A DNA stretch of 64,000 nucleotides from Pseudomonas yamanorum (GTDB lineage: Bacteria; Pseudomonadota; Gammaproteobacteria; Pseudomonadales; Pseudomonadaceae). Position 1 is the first letter of the stretch; each line of letters opens with the position of its first letter. The notes below the pieces were generated by a model. That model saw only the letters and a program-made list of their open reading frames with translations. It did no database searches and was not told where the DNA came from. The stretch lies in NCBI RefSeq assembly GCF_013386765.1, contig NZ_JACARE010000038.1, positions 146,750 through 210,749 on the forward strand. Reading direction: 5' to 3'. The position numbers and the translations under genes were made by a program. Shown piece by piece: positions 7,448 to 18,047 of this stretch.

Positions 7448-9865
7448 ATGAGCACTGATGGTGCTTCAAGTCCAAGTCGCCTGCTGCCCAGGCTACTGGG
7501 GATCTTGCTGCTGATAATGGGCCTGGCCTTGTTGGCCGGGGGGATCAAGCTGAGCATGCTCGGCGGGTCGCTGTATTACCTGCTGGCCGGTCTCGGCATC
7601 ACCGTCACAGGCCTGTTGCTGCTGGCGACACGCCGCGCGGCGCTGGGCTTGTACGCACTGGTGCTGTTTGCCAGCACCGTCTGGGCGCTGTGGGAAGTCG
7701 GCCTGGACTGGTGGCAGTTGGTGCCGCGCCTGGCCCTGCTGTTCGCCCTCGGCATTGTCATGCTGCTCCCGTGGTTCCGCCGTCCGTTGCTGCGTGGCCA
7801 AGCCGCGCCGCTGGGCACTGGCGCCCTGAGCGTCGCTGTGGTGCTGGCCGGTGCTGCTGCGCTGGCCAGCCAGTTCACCGACCCGGGTGCACTGGTCAAG
7901 AAAGGCCAACTGGACCGCGATGCGGTGCCGGGCATGGCGAGCGCCGCGCCGGCCCAGGCCGATGGTGACTGGAACTCCTACGGCCGCTCGGCCTTCGGTG
8001 ATCGCTACTCGCCATTGGCGCAGATCACCCCGGAAAACGCCCACAAGCTGGTGCCAGCCTGGACGTACCGTACCGGCGACATCCCTGGCCCAGGCGATCC
8101 CGGTGAAACCACCGCGGAAAACACCCCGCTGAAGGTCAACGGCATGCTCTACGTGTGCACGCCCCACAGCCAGGTAATTGCCCTGGACCCGGACACCGGC
8201 AAGGAAATCTGGCGTTTCGACCCGAAGATCAGCAGCGAAGGGGCTGCCAACTTCAAGGGTTGGGCGCACATGACCTGCCGTGGCGTGTCGTATCACGATG
8301 ACGCCGTGTATGCCTCCGAGCAGAGCCCGACTGGCAGCGCCAGCCCGGCCGCCGCGCCGAATGCCTGCCCGAAACGCATCTTCGTACCGACCGCCGACAC
8401 CCGTCTGATCGCCCTGAACGCCGACACCGGCAAGATGTGCGAAGACTTCGGTGACAAAGGCCAGATCGACCTGCGTGCCAACATCGGCACCTTCGCCCCA
8501 GGTGGCTACTACTCCACCTCGCCACCGGCCGTCACCAAGAACCTGGTGGTGATCGGCGGTCACGTGACCGACAACGTCTCCACCGACGAGCCTAGCGGCG
8601 TGATCCGCGCGTTCGACGTGCACACCGGCAAACTGGTGTGGAACTGGGACAGCGGCAACCCGGACGACACCACCCCGTTGGCCGAGGGCAAGACCTACAC
8701 CCGCAACTCGCCAAACATGTGGTCGATGTTCGCGGTGGACGAAAAACTCGGCATGCTCTACCTGCCGATGGGTAACCAGATGCCCGACCAGTACGGCGGC
8801 GACCGGACTCCGGACTCCGAGAAGTACAGCGCCGGCCTCACCGCCCTGGACATCGACAGTGGCCACGTGAAGTGGACCTTCCAGTTCACTCACCATGACC
8901 TGTGGGACATGGACGTGGGCGGCCAGCCTTCGCTGATCGACATCAAGACCGCTGACGGCGTGAAGCAAGCGGTGATGGCGTCGACCAAGCAGGGCAGCAT
9001 CTACACTCTGGACCGCACCAACGGTCAGCCTGTAGTGCCGATCAACGAAATCCCTGTACCGCAAGGCGCAGTGGCCGGCGATCACACCGCACCGACCCAA
9101 CCGAAATCCGATCTGAACTTCATGCCACCGCCCCTCAAGGAGCGTGACATGTGGGGCGTGACGCCGTTCGACCAGATGCTGTGCCGGATCGATTTCAAAT
9201 CCATGCGCTACGACGGTCCGTTCACCCCGCCATCGCTGCAAGGCTCGATCGTTTACCCGGGTAACTTCGGCGTGTTCGACTGGGGTGGCATCTCCGTCGA
9301 CCCGGTGCGCCAGATTGCCTTCGTGAACCCGAGCTACATGGCGTTCAAATCGAAACTGATCCCGGCCGCCGACATCGCCAAACAAGGCCCACGGGTCAGC
9401 GAAACCGAAGGCGTGCAGCCGAACAAAGGTGCGCCGTACGGCGTGATCCTCGAAGCCATGCTGTCGCCACTGGGCCTGCCGTGCCAGGCGCCGGCGTGGG
9501 GTTATGTGGCCGCGGTCGACCTGACCAACCACCAGACCATCTGGATGCACAAAAACGGCACCGTGCGTGACAGCTCGCCGGTTCCGATTCCACTGACCAT
9601 GGGCGTGCCAAGCCTGGGCGGCACGTTCACCACCGCCGGTGGCGTGTCCTTCCTCAGCGGTACGCTCGACCAGTACCTGCGTGCCTATGACGTGAAAAAC
9701 GGCAAGCAGTTGTGGGAAGGCCGCCTGCCAGCAGGCGCGCAGACCACACCGATGACCTACACCGGCAAGGACGGCAAGCAGTACGTGCTGGTCATGGCCG
9801 GCGGTCATGGTTCCCTGGGCACCAAGCAGGGTGACTATGTGATGGCGTTCAAACTGCCGGATTAA
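7448..9865 (+). CDS. gcd: Membrane-bound PQQ-dependent glucose dehydrogenase
   Basis: An 805-residue quinoprotein that oxidises glucose to gluconolactone in the periplasm and passes electrons to ubiquinone. The first ~150 residues contain about five membrane helices (GILLLIMGLALLAGGIKL, LYYLLAGLGITVTGLLLLAT and following). The remainder is the PQQ beta-propeller, beginning GDWNSYGRSAFGDRYSPLAQITPENAHKLVPAW. The catalytic aspartate region THHDLWDMDVGGQPS lies near residue 482. The ATG at 7448 follows an ACGGAGAA ribosome site; the longer in-frame opening upstream is rejected because it lacks one. The gene ends at a strong terminator. In pseudomonads this enzyme also acidifies the medium and helps solubilise phosphate. 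Confidence 0.96.
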   Translation: MSTDGASSPSRLLPRLLGILLLIMGLALLAGGIKLSMLGGSLYYLLAGLGITVTGLLLLATRRAALGLYALVLFASTVWALWEVGLDWWQLVPRLALLFALGIVMLLPWFRRPLLRGQAAPLGTGALSVAVVLAGAAALASQFTDPGALVKKGQLDRDAVPGMASAAPAQADGDWNSYGRSAFGDRYSPLAQITPENAHKLVPAWTYRTGDIPGPGDPGETTAENTPLKVNGMLYVCTPHSQVIALDPDTGKEIWRFDPKISSEGAANFKGWAHMTCRGVSYHDDAVYASEQSPTGSASPAAAPNACPKRIFVPTADTRLIALNADTGKMCEDFGDKGQIDLRANIGTFAPGGYYSTSPPAVTKNLVVIGGHVTDNVSTDEPSGVIRAFDVHTGKLVWNWDSGNPDDTTPLAEGKTYTRNSPNMWSMFAVDEKLGMLYLPMGNQMPDQYGGDRTPDSEKYSAGLTALDIDSGHVKWTFQFTHHDLWDMDVGGQPSLIDIKTADGVKQAVMASTKQGSIYTLDRTNGQPVVPINEIPVPQGAVAGDHTAPTQPKSDLNFMPPPLKERDMWGVTPFDQMLCRIDFKSMRYDGPFTPPSLQGSIVYPGNFGVFDWGGISVDPVRQIAFVNPSYMAFKSKLIPAADIAKQGPRVSETEGVQPNKGAPYGVILEAMLSPLGLPCQAPAWGYVAAVDLTNHQTIWMHKNGTVRDSSPVPIPLTMGVPSLGGTFTTAGGVSFLSGTLDQYLRAYDVKNGKQLWEGRLPAGAQTTPMTYTGKDGKQYVLVMAGGHGSLGTKQGDYVMAFKLPD

Positions 9866-9882
9866 GTCATACCGGCGGCAAG

Positions 9883-9917
9883 AAAAAGGCGGCTACCTCA
9901 TGGGTAGCCGCCTTTTT
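9883..9917. terminator. Bidirectional intrinsic terminator between gcd and the EAL gene
   Basis: A 15-base stem at 9883-9897 pairs with 9903-9917 around a 5-base loop. It has a GGCGGCTACC core and is flanked by A and T runs on both sides, so it can stop transcription from the converging genes in both directions. Confidence 0.88.
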
Positions 9918-9926
9918 TTGTGCCGC

Positions 9927-12263
9927 CTACACCGGCAGGCGTTCGCGGCGCATCCACATTTCGAAGGCCATGGCATTCAACGGCCGGCTGATCAGGTAGC
10001 CCTGGGCCGTGTCGCACTTCCAGAGCTTGAGCAGCTTGAGGCTCGGCTCGAACTCCACCCCTTCGGCCACCACCTTGAGCCCCAGGTTGTGGCTCATCTC
10101 AATGGTGGAGCGCACGATCACCCCGTCGCCGGAGGTGCTGTCGAGGTTGCGCACAAACGACTGGTCGATCTTCAGTTCCTGCACCGGCAGGCGTTGCAGT
10201 TGCGCCAGGGATGAATAGCCGGTACCGAAGTCGTCCACCGACAGGCTGATGCCACAGCCGCGCAGTTGCTCCAGCACGCTGAGGGCCTGGGCCGGGTTGT
10301 GCATGATCGCGCTTTCGGTGATTTCGAAAATCAGTTGCCGAGCCGATACGCGGTAATGCGCCAGCAACTCGGTCACCCGCAGGGCCAGGCCGTCATCCGC
10401 CAGGTCGTCCACCGAGATGTTCACCGACAACTGCACCTGCAGTCCGCGCACTTCCCATTCGGCCAATTGCCGGATGGCTTCTTCGATCACCCAATGGGTC
10501 AGGCTGCCCATGCTGCCGGTGCGCTCGGCCAGGGGAATGAACTCGGCGGGCGATACCAGCCCGAGGGTCGGATGCTGCCAACGCAGCAGCGCTTCGGCCT
10601 GGCGTACATGGCCGTGGGTCAGGTCGAGCTTGGGTTGATAACACAGGTACAGCTCGCCCTCTGCCGCCGCCCGGCGCAGGTCGCGGATCAGGCTGATCTG
10701 GCGTTGGTGGGCAAGGTCGCGGTCCTGTTGGTAGATCTGCAAATAGCCCGGCAGCGCCGCCGCATCGTGACGGGCAATCGCGGCGCGGCTGATCAGCTCT
10801 TCAACCTGCTGGCCGTCTGCCGGGTAAGCGGCGATGCCGATGCTCACTTCGTGGCGCAGTTCATCGCCGCCAATGCGCTGGGGTTCGGTCAGCAGCCCAT
10901 ACAAGCGGTCAGCCAGGGCCACCACGCGGTCGATCTCGGTGTTTTCCAGCAGCAGCAGGAATTCACTGCCGGTGATACGTGCGGCGGTGTCGCTGGCTGA
11001 CAGGCTCGACAGCAGGCAGCGGCTGGCTTCGCGGAGCATTTCTTCCACGCCTTCCGGGCCATAACCCTCGTTGATCACCCGGTAGTTTTCAATGCCCAGG
11101 TACAGCAACACCACGGGGCGGCCAGCACTGATGGCGCTGCCCAGACGCTCCATGGCCAGCGCGCGGTTGGGCAAGCCGGTGAGCGGGTCATGCAGCGCGT
11201 TGTGGGCCAGTTGCCGCTCGCGCACGGCGATCCCGGTTTGCATGGCGTTGAAGGCCTGTGCCAGCAGGCCGAATTCATCGTGGCTGCGAACCCGCACCGG
11301 CGTGCGGTAGTCACCGGCACCGATACGTTCGGCCGCCTGCACCAGCGCGTTGAGCGGGCGCGATACCCTCCGTGCCAAAAACAATGCGCCCGCCAGGGAC
11401 ACCAGCAGCACCACCAGGGCGATCGCGAGAAACTGCCGGTCCAGCGGCGCGAAGGATTCAAGGGCGTGGTCCAGCGGGCTTTGCAGCAGCACCCGCACTT
11501 CACCGCCGTCTGCGGTGTTGCCCAGGGGTAGCACCTGGCTGAGATAACGCTGGCCGTGAAACAGGTTCAGTTGCGCCACGGGGTTGATATACGGGGCCTG
11601 TAAGTCACTGGCAATCGAGGCCTGGAAGGCCTCGGGCTGGGTGCTGAACAATTCGCCGGGCTGACCGCGCTGCACGCTGATGAACGACACCTCAAGGTTG
11701 CTCATGGAGCGCAATTCACTGGCAAACACTTCATCCATGGGAAAGCCCATGGCGACGCGGGCAATCGGTGCGGGGTCGACAACCTCCTGCTGCACCAGCA
11801 GAAACGGCCGGCCATCGAGGGCCACGATCAACATTTGCAGGCCACTGCGCCGGGCCTGGCGCAGGGCATCGTTGTAGGGAAAGGCCTGGCCGGGGGTCAG
11901 CGCCTGTAACGTGCTGACCATCACCTGGCCGTCGAGGCCCAGCACAAACACTTCACTGGACGTCAGGCCGGTGCCGTGCCTGCGCAAGGCGGCGAGAATC
12001 ACGGCGGGCTCGCCCTCGGCGACGGCCTGGCGAAACGGCAAGTCCGCCGTCAGCCAGTTCAGGCCGTATTGCAGGCGCCGGCCACGCAGGTCGAGCAAAC
12101 GCTCGAACACCTGGCTGCCGGTTTCCAGTTGCACCTGGGCCTGGTTTTCCACGGCGCGATTGGTGGCGGTCTTCACCGCGAAATACACCGCGGCCACCAC
12201 CACCAGCAACAGCAGCGCCAGCACCCCGGCGATCCGGGTTTGAAACGTATGGCGCCACCTCAT
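9927..12263 (-). CDS. Membrane cyclic di-GMP phosphodiesterase, degenerate GGDEF plus EAL
   Basis: A 778-residue sensor enzyme. A membrane helix near residues 12-30 (IAGVLALLLLVVVAAVYFAV) is followed by a ~250-residue periplasmic sensor region, a second helix (LAIALVVLLVSLAGALFLA), a HAMP domain (RRVSRPLNALVQAAERIGAGDY), a GGDEF-like domain and an EAL domain. The GGDEF signature is changed to TGSEF, so cyclase activity is unlikely. The EAL part keeps EALLRW, the NISVDDL region and DDFGTGYSSL, so it should hydrolyse cyclic di-GMP. Upstream starts at 12317 (also with a GAGGG site) and 12350 are possible; 12263 was chosen for its GAGGG site and normal N-terminus. Confidence 0.9.
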   Translation of the reverse strand: MRWRHTFQTRIAGVLALLLLVVVAAVYFAVKTATNRAVENQAQVQLETGSQVFERLLDLRGRRLQYGLNWLTADLPFRQAVAEGEPAVILAALRRHGTGLTSSEVFVLGLDGQVMVSTLQALTPGQAFPYNDALRQARRSGLQMLIVALDGRPFLLVQQEVVDPAPIARVAMGFPMDEVFASELRSMSNLEVSFISVQRGQPGELFSTQPEAFQASIASDLQAPYINPVAQLNLFHGQRYLSQVLPLGNTADGGEVRVLLQSPLDHALESFAPLDRQFLAIALVVLLVSLAGALFLARRVSRPLNALVQAAERIGAGDYRTPVRVRSHDEFGLLAQAFNAMQTGIAVRERQLAHNALHDPLTGLPNRALAMERLGSAISAGRPVVLLYLGIENYRVINEGYGPEGVEEMLREASRCLLSSLSASDTAARITGSEFLLLLENTEIDRVVALADRLYGLLTEPQRIGGDELRHEVSIGIAAYPADGQQVEELISRAAIARHDAAALPGYLQIYQQDRDLAHQRQISLIRDLRRAAAEGELYLCYQPKLDLTHGHVRQAEALLRWQHPTLGLVSPAEFIPLAERTGSMGSLTHWVIEEAIRQLAEWEVRGLQVQLSVNISVDDLADDGLALRVTELLAHYRVSARQLIFEITESAIMHNPAQALSVLEQLRGCGISLSVDDFGTGYSSLAQLQRLPVQELKIDQSFVRNLDSTSGDGVIVRSTIEMSHNLGLKVVAEGVEFEPSLKLLKLWKCDTAQGYLISRPLNAMAFEMWMRRERLPV

Positions 12264-12460
12264 TTTGGTGCCCTCTGGCAGCGCCCGCCTCCTCCAGCCG
12301 AAACGTTCCTTCGTCATACGCGTCCCTCGCGACAGCTGACCTGGCGTCAAATAAATGTCTTTTCAACAAGGACATTCGAATTATCCAGATTAGCCGTGCA
12401 AGAGAAGAAGTGCACCCAATAAATACGGGAACCTTCCCGTCATTAATTTGGCGACGAGCC

Positions 12461-13629
12461 TCAACTCCGTGCCCGCATGAAGTCCCCCCAACGCCGCACG
12501 AGGTAGTTGTGCTCGTCCATCACCGAGTTCCACACCGCGATATGCCCCATGCGCTGCTCGTAGGACCCACCGTCACGCACCTCGCCCACATCGATCAGCG
12601 GCAAGCCATCGCTGCCCAGCAGCTCTTCCCGGGCGGGCAGGCCGGCGTACCAGTAATCCCATTCGGCGTTGCTCAGGTGATCGCGGCTGCGGGCCGGGTT
12701 GCCGATGTAATAGCCCTGGCGCGCCATCACCGCGCCCGGCCAGCCGGACAGCCACCAGTTGAGGTAGGCATAGGCCGCGTCCAGCACCGGGCCCTTGGCA
12801 TGGCGCGACAACGACAACCCGCCAAACCAGGCGCGATAGCCTTCACGGGGCACCGCCAGGCGGTATTTGACCCCGGCCCGATGCAGGCGCATCAGGGTCG
12901 GTGACCACAAACTCTGGATGTCGATGCTCGGGCTGAGCATCAGTTGCGCCGCTTCTTCGTCATCGGACCAGAACGCCGCGAAATGCCCTTCCTTCTGTTT
13001 GCGCACCAGGATATCGGCCAGCACATCGATCTCTTCGATGCTCATGTTGCCGATGTCCTTGAAGCTCGCCAGCCCCGCGCCCTGCACCGCCAGCGCCGCG
13101 TCGAGGGCACCGATGGCGGCGTCGCTTTGCAGCGCGGTACGCGCGCCCCAGGCCGGGTCCAGCAGCCAGCCCCAGCTCTCGTTGGCGCGGTTGAACCCTT
13201 CAGGCAAGCGCTCCGGGCGGTAGGCAAAACTGTCGGCGTTGTGGGTCAGGGGCAGCATGCTGATGCGTTCGGTGACGGTGCTGCCCAGGCTGCCGTCGTG
13301 CTGCACGAACAGACGCTCGCTGGGCACACTGCCGCTGCCCAGGCGGTCGTTGGCAGACAGGCGGCCGCGCTTGGGCAGGTCGTTGATCTCGTGCCACAAC
13401 GCAATGCGCCGGGTGTCGATCGGCTGGATCGCCCGCGCCGGCCACACGAAGTCGACGTTGTGAAACCACTGGTCGTAGAGGTCGTAGCTGTCGGGCTGCA
13501 TCACCGCGATGCGCTGGGCCTGCTCGACATCATGCACCTGGTACACCAGGCGAATGCCCAGCTCCTGTTCGGCGCGCACACGCAAGGATTCAAGCAAGGT
13601 AACCGAGGTGCCCAGGACACGAAGCGTGA

Positions 13630-13633
<4 letters not shown>
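12461..13633 (-). CDS. PotD-like solute-binding-fold protein without signal peptide
   Basis: A 390-residue protein resembling spermidine/putrescine-type binding proteins (COG0687 type): YDLYDQWFHNVDFVWPARAIQPID, PLTHNADSFAYRPE and the C-terminal PREGYRAWFGGLSLSRHAKGPVLDAAYAYLNWWLSG. The oddity is the N-terminus. It begins MITLRVLGTSVTLLESLRV, already inside the first beta strand, with no export signal, and its start overlaps the cobW-like stop by 4 bases, leaving no room for one. It is the last gene of the accessory leftward cluster, and no permease genes accompany it. It may be a cytosolic binding or enzyme-like derivative of the fold; its function is unknown. Confidence 0.72.
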
Positions 13634-14604
<971 letters not shown>

Positions 14605-14625
14605 ACTTCTACCTCAATGATGCCC

Positions 14626-14695
14626 CTGCAGGAGCCCGGCTTGCCGGCGATGGCGCCCTTCATATCGCCATCGCCGGCAAGCCGGGCTCCTACAG
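14626..14695. repeat. REPIN-like inverted repeat (variant of the GTGGGAGC type)
   Basis: Arms at 14626-14655 and 14667-14695 read GCAGGAGCCCGGCTTGCCGG and its complement, with a short loop. It lies inside the accessory operon, covering the stop codon of the small Cys-motif gene. Confidence 0.85.
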
Positions 14696-14983
14696 CTCCA
14701 GATGATCCAGCAGACGCGGGTCCAACGGGTCCAGCGGTCGACCGAGCATGTTCTCTGCCGCCCGCCACAATTGATCCAGGCCGCTGGCCAATTCCTGTTT
14801 GCCGGTGGCGCCCAGCAGCAGATAGGACGCGCCCTGGAAGTCTTCGACCTTGAGCCGGAACACCGCCAGCACCTGATTGATCGCGGCGATCCGGCGCAGG
14901 CGTTCGCGGCGGCGCGGCAACTCATCGCCCAAGGGATCGCTCCAGTGCAGGTCTTCGCCCAGCAGGCCGCAGAGTCCGCACAT
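14690..14983 (-). CDS. Small protein with N-terminal CxxC motif (MCGLCG), unknown function
   Basis: A 97-residue soluble protein beginning MCGLCGLLGEDLHWSDP. The rest is mostly helical and charged (RRRERLRRIAAINQVLAVFRLKVEDFQGASYLLLGATGKQ). I do not recognise a characterised family. The start at 14983 is 13 bases after the SDR stop, and the Cys pair at the extreme N-terminus suggests metal or thiol chemistry. It lies between an SDR and the CobW GTPase in the same transcription direction, so it could be a client or partner of that metallochaperone. The longer in-frame opening to 15064 would overlap the SDR and lose the motif's N-terminal position. Confidence 0.75.
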   Translation of the reverse strand: MCGLCGLLGEDLHWSDPLGDELPRRRERLRRIAAINQVLAVFRLKVEDFQGASYLLLGATGKQELASGLDQLWRAAENMLGRPLDPLDPRLLDHLEL

Positions 14984-14996
14984 GCTTATTGCCCGC

Positions 14997-15746
14997 TCAT
15001 GGCATGACATCGCCGGAATTCGGGCCCAGCGTCTGGCCCACGAACAGATTGCCGCCGGGCTCACTGGCCAGCAGCACGGCGGTGGGCGCCACTTCGTCCG
15101 CCAGGCCGAAACGGCCCAGGGGCAACTCGGCGGCCTTGGCGCGTTTCCAGGTGTCGCTGATGCCGCCTACCAACGGTGTCTCAATCGGCCCGGGTGCGAT
15201 GGCGTTGACCAACACATTGTCCTTGGCTACCTCCAGCGCCAGGGACTTTGTGAAACCAATGACGCCGGCCTTGGCCGCCGCATAGTGCGTCAGCTCGGCG
15301 CCGCCCTTGATCCCCAGCTGCGAGGCGACGTTGATGATCCGGCCCCAGCGCTGGGCGATCATGTGGGGCAACGCTCGCTGGCTGGCGACGAAGACGCTGG
15401 TGAGATCGACGCGCAGCATGTCGTTCCACATGTCGATGGTCAGGTCGACGCAACGGGCCTGGGTCAGCATGCCGGCGTTGTTGACCAGAATGTCGATGCC
15501 GCCGTAGTGGGCAACGCAGGCATCGACGCTGGCCTGGGCGCCGTCGACGGTGCCGACGTCGGCCACGCATTCGAGGACTTCGGCGCCGAGGTTGCGGCAG
15601 GTGATCGCGGTTTCGACGAGGGTTGCGGCGTCGCGATCGGCCAATAGCAACCGCGCGCCTTCGACGGCGTAGGCGCGGGCGATGGCGGCGCCGATGCCGC
15701 TGCCGGCTCCGGTGATCACGGCGCGGCGGTTAGCGAGTTGGGGCAT
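14997..15746 (-). CDS. Short-chain dehydrogenase/reductase
   Basis: A 249-residue classical SDR: the NAD(P)-binding TGAGSGIGAAIARAYA at residues 12-27, DILVNNAGML, and the catalytic Ser in NVASQLGIKG with YAAAKAG (Tyr and Lys). An aspartate ends the second beta strand (LLLADRD), which favours NAD(H). It is in the leftward amidase cluster, separated from the upstream SDR by a REPIN, and probably oxidises a hydroxyl intermediate of that pathway or a related compound. The substrate is not predictable. Confidence 0.9.
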   Translation of the reverse strand: MPQLANRRAVITGAGSGIGAAIARAYAVEGARLLLADRDAATLVETAITCRNLGAEVLECVADVGTVDGAQASVDACVAHYGGIDILVNNAGMLTQARCVDLTIDMWNDMLRVDLTSVFVASQRALPHMIAQRWGRIINVASQLGIKGGAELTHYAAAKAGVIGFTKSLALEVAKDNVLVNAIAPGPIETPLVGGISDTWKRAKAAELPLGRFGLADEVAPTAVLLASEPGGNLFVGQTLGPNSGDVMP

Positions 15747-15775
15747 TGTTATTCCTCCACGGGTCGAGTGTTACC

Positions 15776-15862
15776 TGTGGGAGCTGGCTTGCCTGCGATG
15801 GCGTCACCTCGGCGTATCTGAAGGACCGAGTTGTCTGTATCGCAGGCAAGCCAGCTCCCACA
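15776..15862. repeat. REPIN-like inverted repeat, GTGGGAGCTGG type
   Basis: Arms at 15776-15799 and 15838-15862 (TGTGGGAGCTGGCTTGCC and its complement) flank a 38-base spacer. It is located between the two SDR genes of the accessory operon. Confidence 0.9.
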
Positions 15863-15890
15863 CTTGAATTGCATCAGGCTTAAAACCGCA

Positions 15891-16652
15891 TCAATCCGGC
15901 CAGCGCACGGTCAGCCCACCATCAATCACGATGCTCTGCCCGGTCAGGTAGCTCGATTCCTCGCTGGTCAAAAACCGCACCAGGGACGCCACTTCATCCG
16001 CCCGCCCGACCCGGCCCAGCGGGATCGCCCGCGCGGCTTTCGCCAGCCCTTCCGGCCCCAGGGAGTTCTTCGCGTCCAGCGACTGCGGCGTCTCGATCAA
16101 CCCCGGGATCACGGCATTACAGCGAATCCCCAGCGGCGCCAACTCCACCGCCAGCGACCGGCACAACCCCGGCACACCGGCCTTGGCCGCCGCGTAATGT
16201 GCGTGCTCCTGCCAGCCATACACGCCACCGGCAATCGACGAAATCGCCACCAACGCCCCGCCTTCATGCATGTGCCGAGTCGCCGCCCGGAAGGTGCGCA
16301 TCACCCCGGTCAGGTCGACGTTGAGCATCTCGTTCCACAGTTCGTCGGTCATCTCCAGCAACGGTGCACGCCTTAACAACCCAGCGTTGGCCACCGCGTA
16401 ATCGAGGCGACCAAAATGCTGGATCGCCTGGGCCGCCAGGTTGTCCACCGACGCGGTGTCACCCACGTCCAGCGGCAACATCAGGCATTCACCACCGGCC
16501 TCTTCCACCAGCGCGACGGTGTGATGCGGGTCGTGAGGATCGGCCGGGTAATACCCGCCCACCACCGCCACGCCGCTGCGGGCATACGCCACCGCGAGGG
16601 CCTGGCCGATGCCGCTGGCGGCACCGGTAATCAAGGCAACTTTACGACTCAT
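15891..16652 (-). CDS. Short-chain dehydrogenase/reductase
   Basis: A 253-residue SDR with ALITGAASGIGQALAVAYA (cofactor loop), YAVANAGLL, the catalytic serine in ISSIAGGVYG, YAAAKAG, and the family end SYLTGQSIVIDGGLTVRWP. The second of two tandem start codons (16652) lies 6 bases from an AAGGAG site; the first (16655) is too close. It follows the MFS gene by 12 bases, so the two are co-transcribed. It is only moderately similar to the neighbouring SDR, suggesting two separate oxidation or reduction steps rather than a recent duplication. Confidence 0.9.
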   Translation of the reverse strand: MSRKVALITGAASGIGQALAVAYARSGVAVVGGYYPADPHDPHHTVALVEEAGGECLMLPLDVGDTASVDNLAAQAIQHFGRLDYAVANAGLLRRAPLLEMTDELWNEMLNVDLTGVMRTFRAATRHMHEGGALVAISSIAGGVYGWQEHAHYAAAKAGVPGLCRSLAVELAPLGIRCNAVIPGLIETPQSLDAKNSLGPEGLAKAARAIPLGRVGRADEVASLVRFLTSEESSYLTGQSIVIDGGLTVRWPD

Positions 16653-16664
16653 CACATCAACTCC

Positions 16665-18005
16665 TTACTGGACAGTTTCCGGACGCACATGGCGTGCGGC
16701 AAACATCAATGCGCCGGACAGGAAGCACGGCAGCGCGCCGAACCACAGGGCAGCGGTCTGCCAGTCGCTGCCGGCAGACAGCACCTGGGTCGCGCCAAAC
16801 CCGGCAACCACCGCACCAATCGGCCCCATGGCATGGATGATCGCGCCACCGGTGGCACGGATGCTGGTGGGAAAACTTTCGCTGATGAAAAACAGCGCCG
16901 CCGAGTACGGCCCGATCAGGAAGAACAGGCCCAGGCTGTACAGCCCGACCACCATCGCCATGTTGCTCGGGCCAAACAGCATCCCGGCAAACGACAGCCC
17001 GCCGAGCATCCAGCCCAGGCCGATCACGTTACGGCGGCCGATCTTGTCGCCCATCCAGCCGTGGCTGAGGTAACCGCAGTAACCCACCAGGTTCGACAGC
17101 ACGAGGATGATCAGCGAGTTCTCGAACGAGATGTGGTGCACGCTGACGATCACCGATGTGCCAAGCACGCTGAACACCTGGATGGCCGCCCAGTTGAGCA
17201 ACAGCGCTGCGCCGATCACCAATGTTGCACGACGGGCCGGGCCACGGAATGCAGCCTTGAGGCCGGCCTTGCTGTGTTCGTCATAGTCCACGCCGTAGGT
17301 CACGGCGACGTTTTGCGCTTCTTTCACCGCGCCGCTTTTACGCAGCTCGCTGATGCGCTGGTGAATCTGGAACTGTGGGCTCTCCTTGAGCTTGCGCGCC
17401 ATCACGGCAATGACAATCGCCGGGATCGCCGCAAACACGAAGCAGCCCTGCCAGCCGATCACCGGCAACAACAGCGCGGTCAAACCGGCGGCGATCAACG
17501 CGCCCACCGGCCAGCCGCCCTGCACCAGGCTGTAGATAAAGCCACGGCGCTTGGCCAGCTTCGGGTCATCGGACGCGGCGTACAGCTCGCTCAGATAGGT
17601 TGCGTTGACGGTTTCCTCGGCATAACCCAGGCCGCCCAGCGAACGGATCAGGATCAACGACGACTTGCCCCACGCGCCGCCAATGGCGGTCAGCGCCGAG
17701 CAGATCGCTGAACCGGCCACGGTGAAAATAATCCCCTTGCGCCGACCCAGCTTGTCCACGATCGGACCGATGGCCAGCGCTACCACGGCGGTGCCGACCG
17801 CCACCCATGTCGCAATCTCCGCTTGCTCCACTTCACCCCAGTTAAAGTGCCGCCCGATTTCCGGCAGCAAGGTGCCGAACAGGATGAAGTCATACACCGC
17901 AAACACCCAGGCGAAAAACGCGATCCAGGTGGCGAAACGCACTTCCTTGGGCGTCAGTTGCCGGGGTTTCCAGCCAGTCAGATCAAGCTTGTTGTAGATA
18001 GACAT
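16665..18005 (-). CDS. MFS transporter (sugar/aromatic-acid:H+ symporter type)
   Basis: A 446-residue transporter with 12 predicted membrane segments. The loop-2/3 signature GPIVDKLGRRKG and its second-half counterpart GWMGDKIGRRNV are present, as is the SESFPTSIRATGGAI motif of the metabolite:H+ symporter branch. A long central loop carries many charged residues. Being in the cluster with an amidase and a cyclic-imide-hydrolase-like enzyme, it is the likely importer of the cluster's substrate. Specificity is inferred from context only. Confidence 0.9.
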   Translation of the reverse strand: MSIYNKLDLTGWKPRQLTPKEVRFATWIAFFAWVFAVYDFILFGTLLPEIGRHFNWGEVEQAEIATWVAVGTAVVALAIGPIVDKLGRRKGIIFTVAGSAICSALTAIGGAWGKSSLILIRSLGGLGYAEETVNATYLSELYAASDDPKLAKRRGFIYSLVQGGWPVGALIAAGLTALLLPVIGWQGCFVFAAIPAIVIAVMARKLKESPQFQIHQRISELRKSGAVKEAQNVAVTYGVDYDEHSKAGLKAAFRGPARRATLVIGAALLLNWAAIQVFSVLGTSVIVSVHHISFENSLIILVLSNLVGYCGYLSHGWMGDKIGRRNVIGLGWMLGGLSFAGMLFGPSNMAMVVGLYSLGLFFLIGPYSAALFFISESFPTSIRATGGAIIHAMGPIGAVVAGFGATQVLSAGSDWQTAALWFGALPCFLSGALMFAARHVRPETVQ

Positions 18006-18047
18006 GAATCGCGCCTCGGGAGGTTGGCCAGGGGTTGGTTACAGGTA

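Noticed and set aside
7493..9808. 771-codon minus-strand frame opposite gcd
   Set aside because: Shadow of gcd; the translation is low complexity (His, Arg, Gln, Val).
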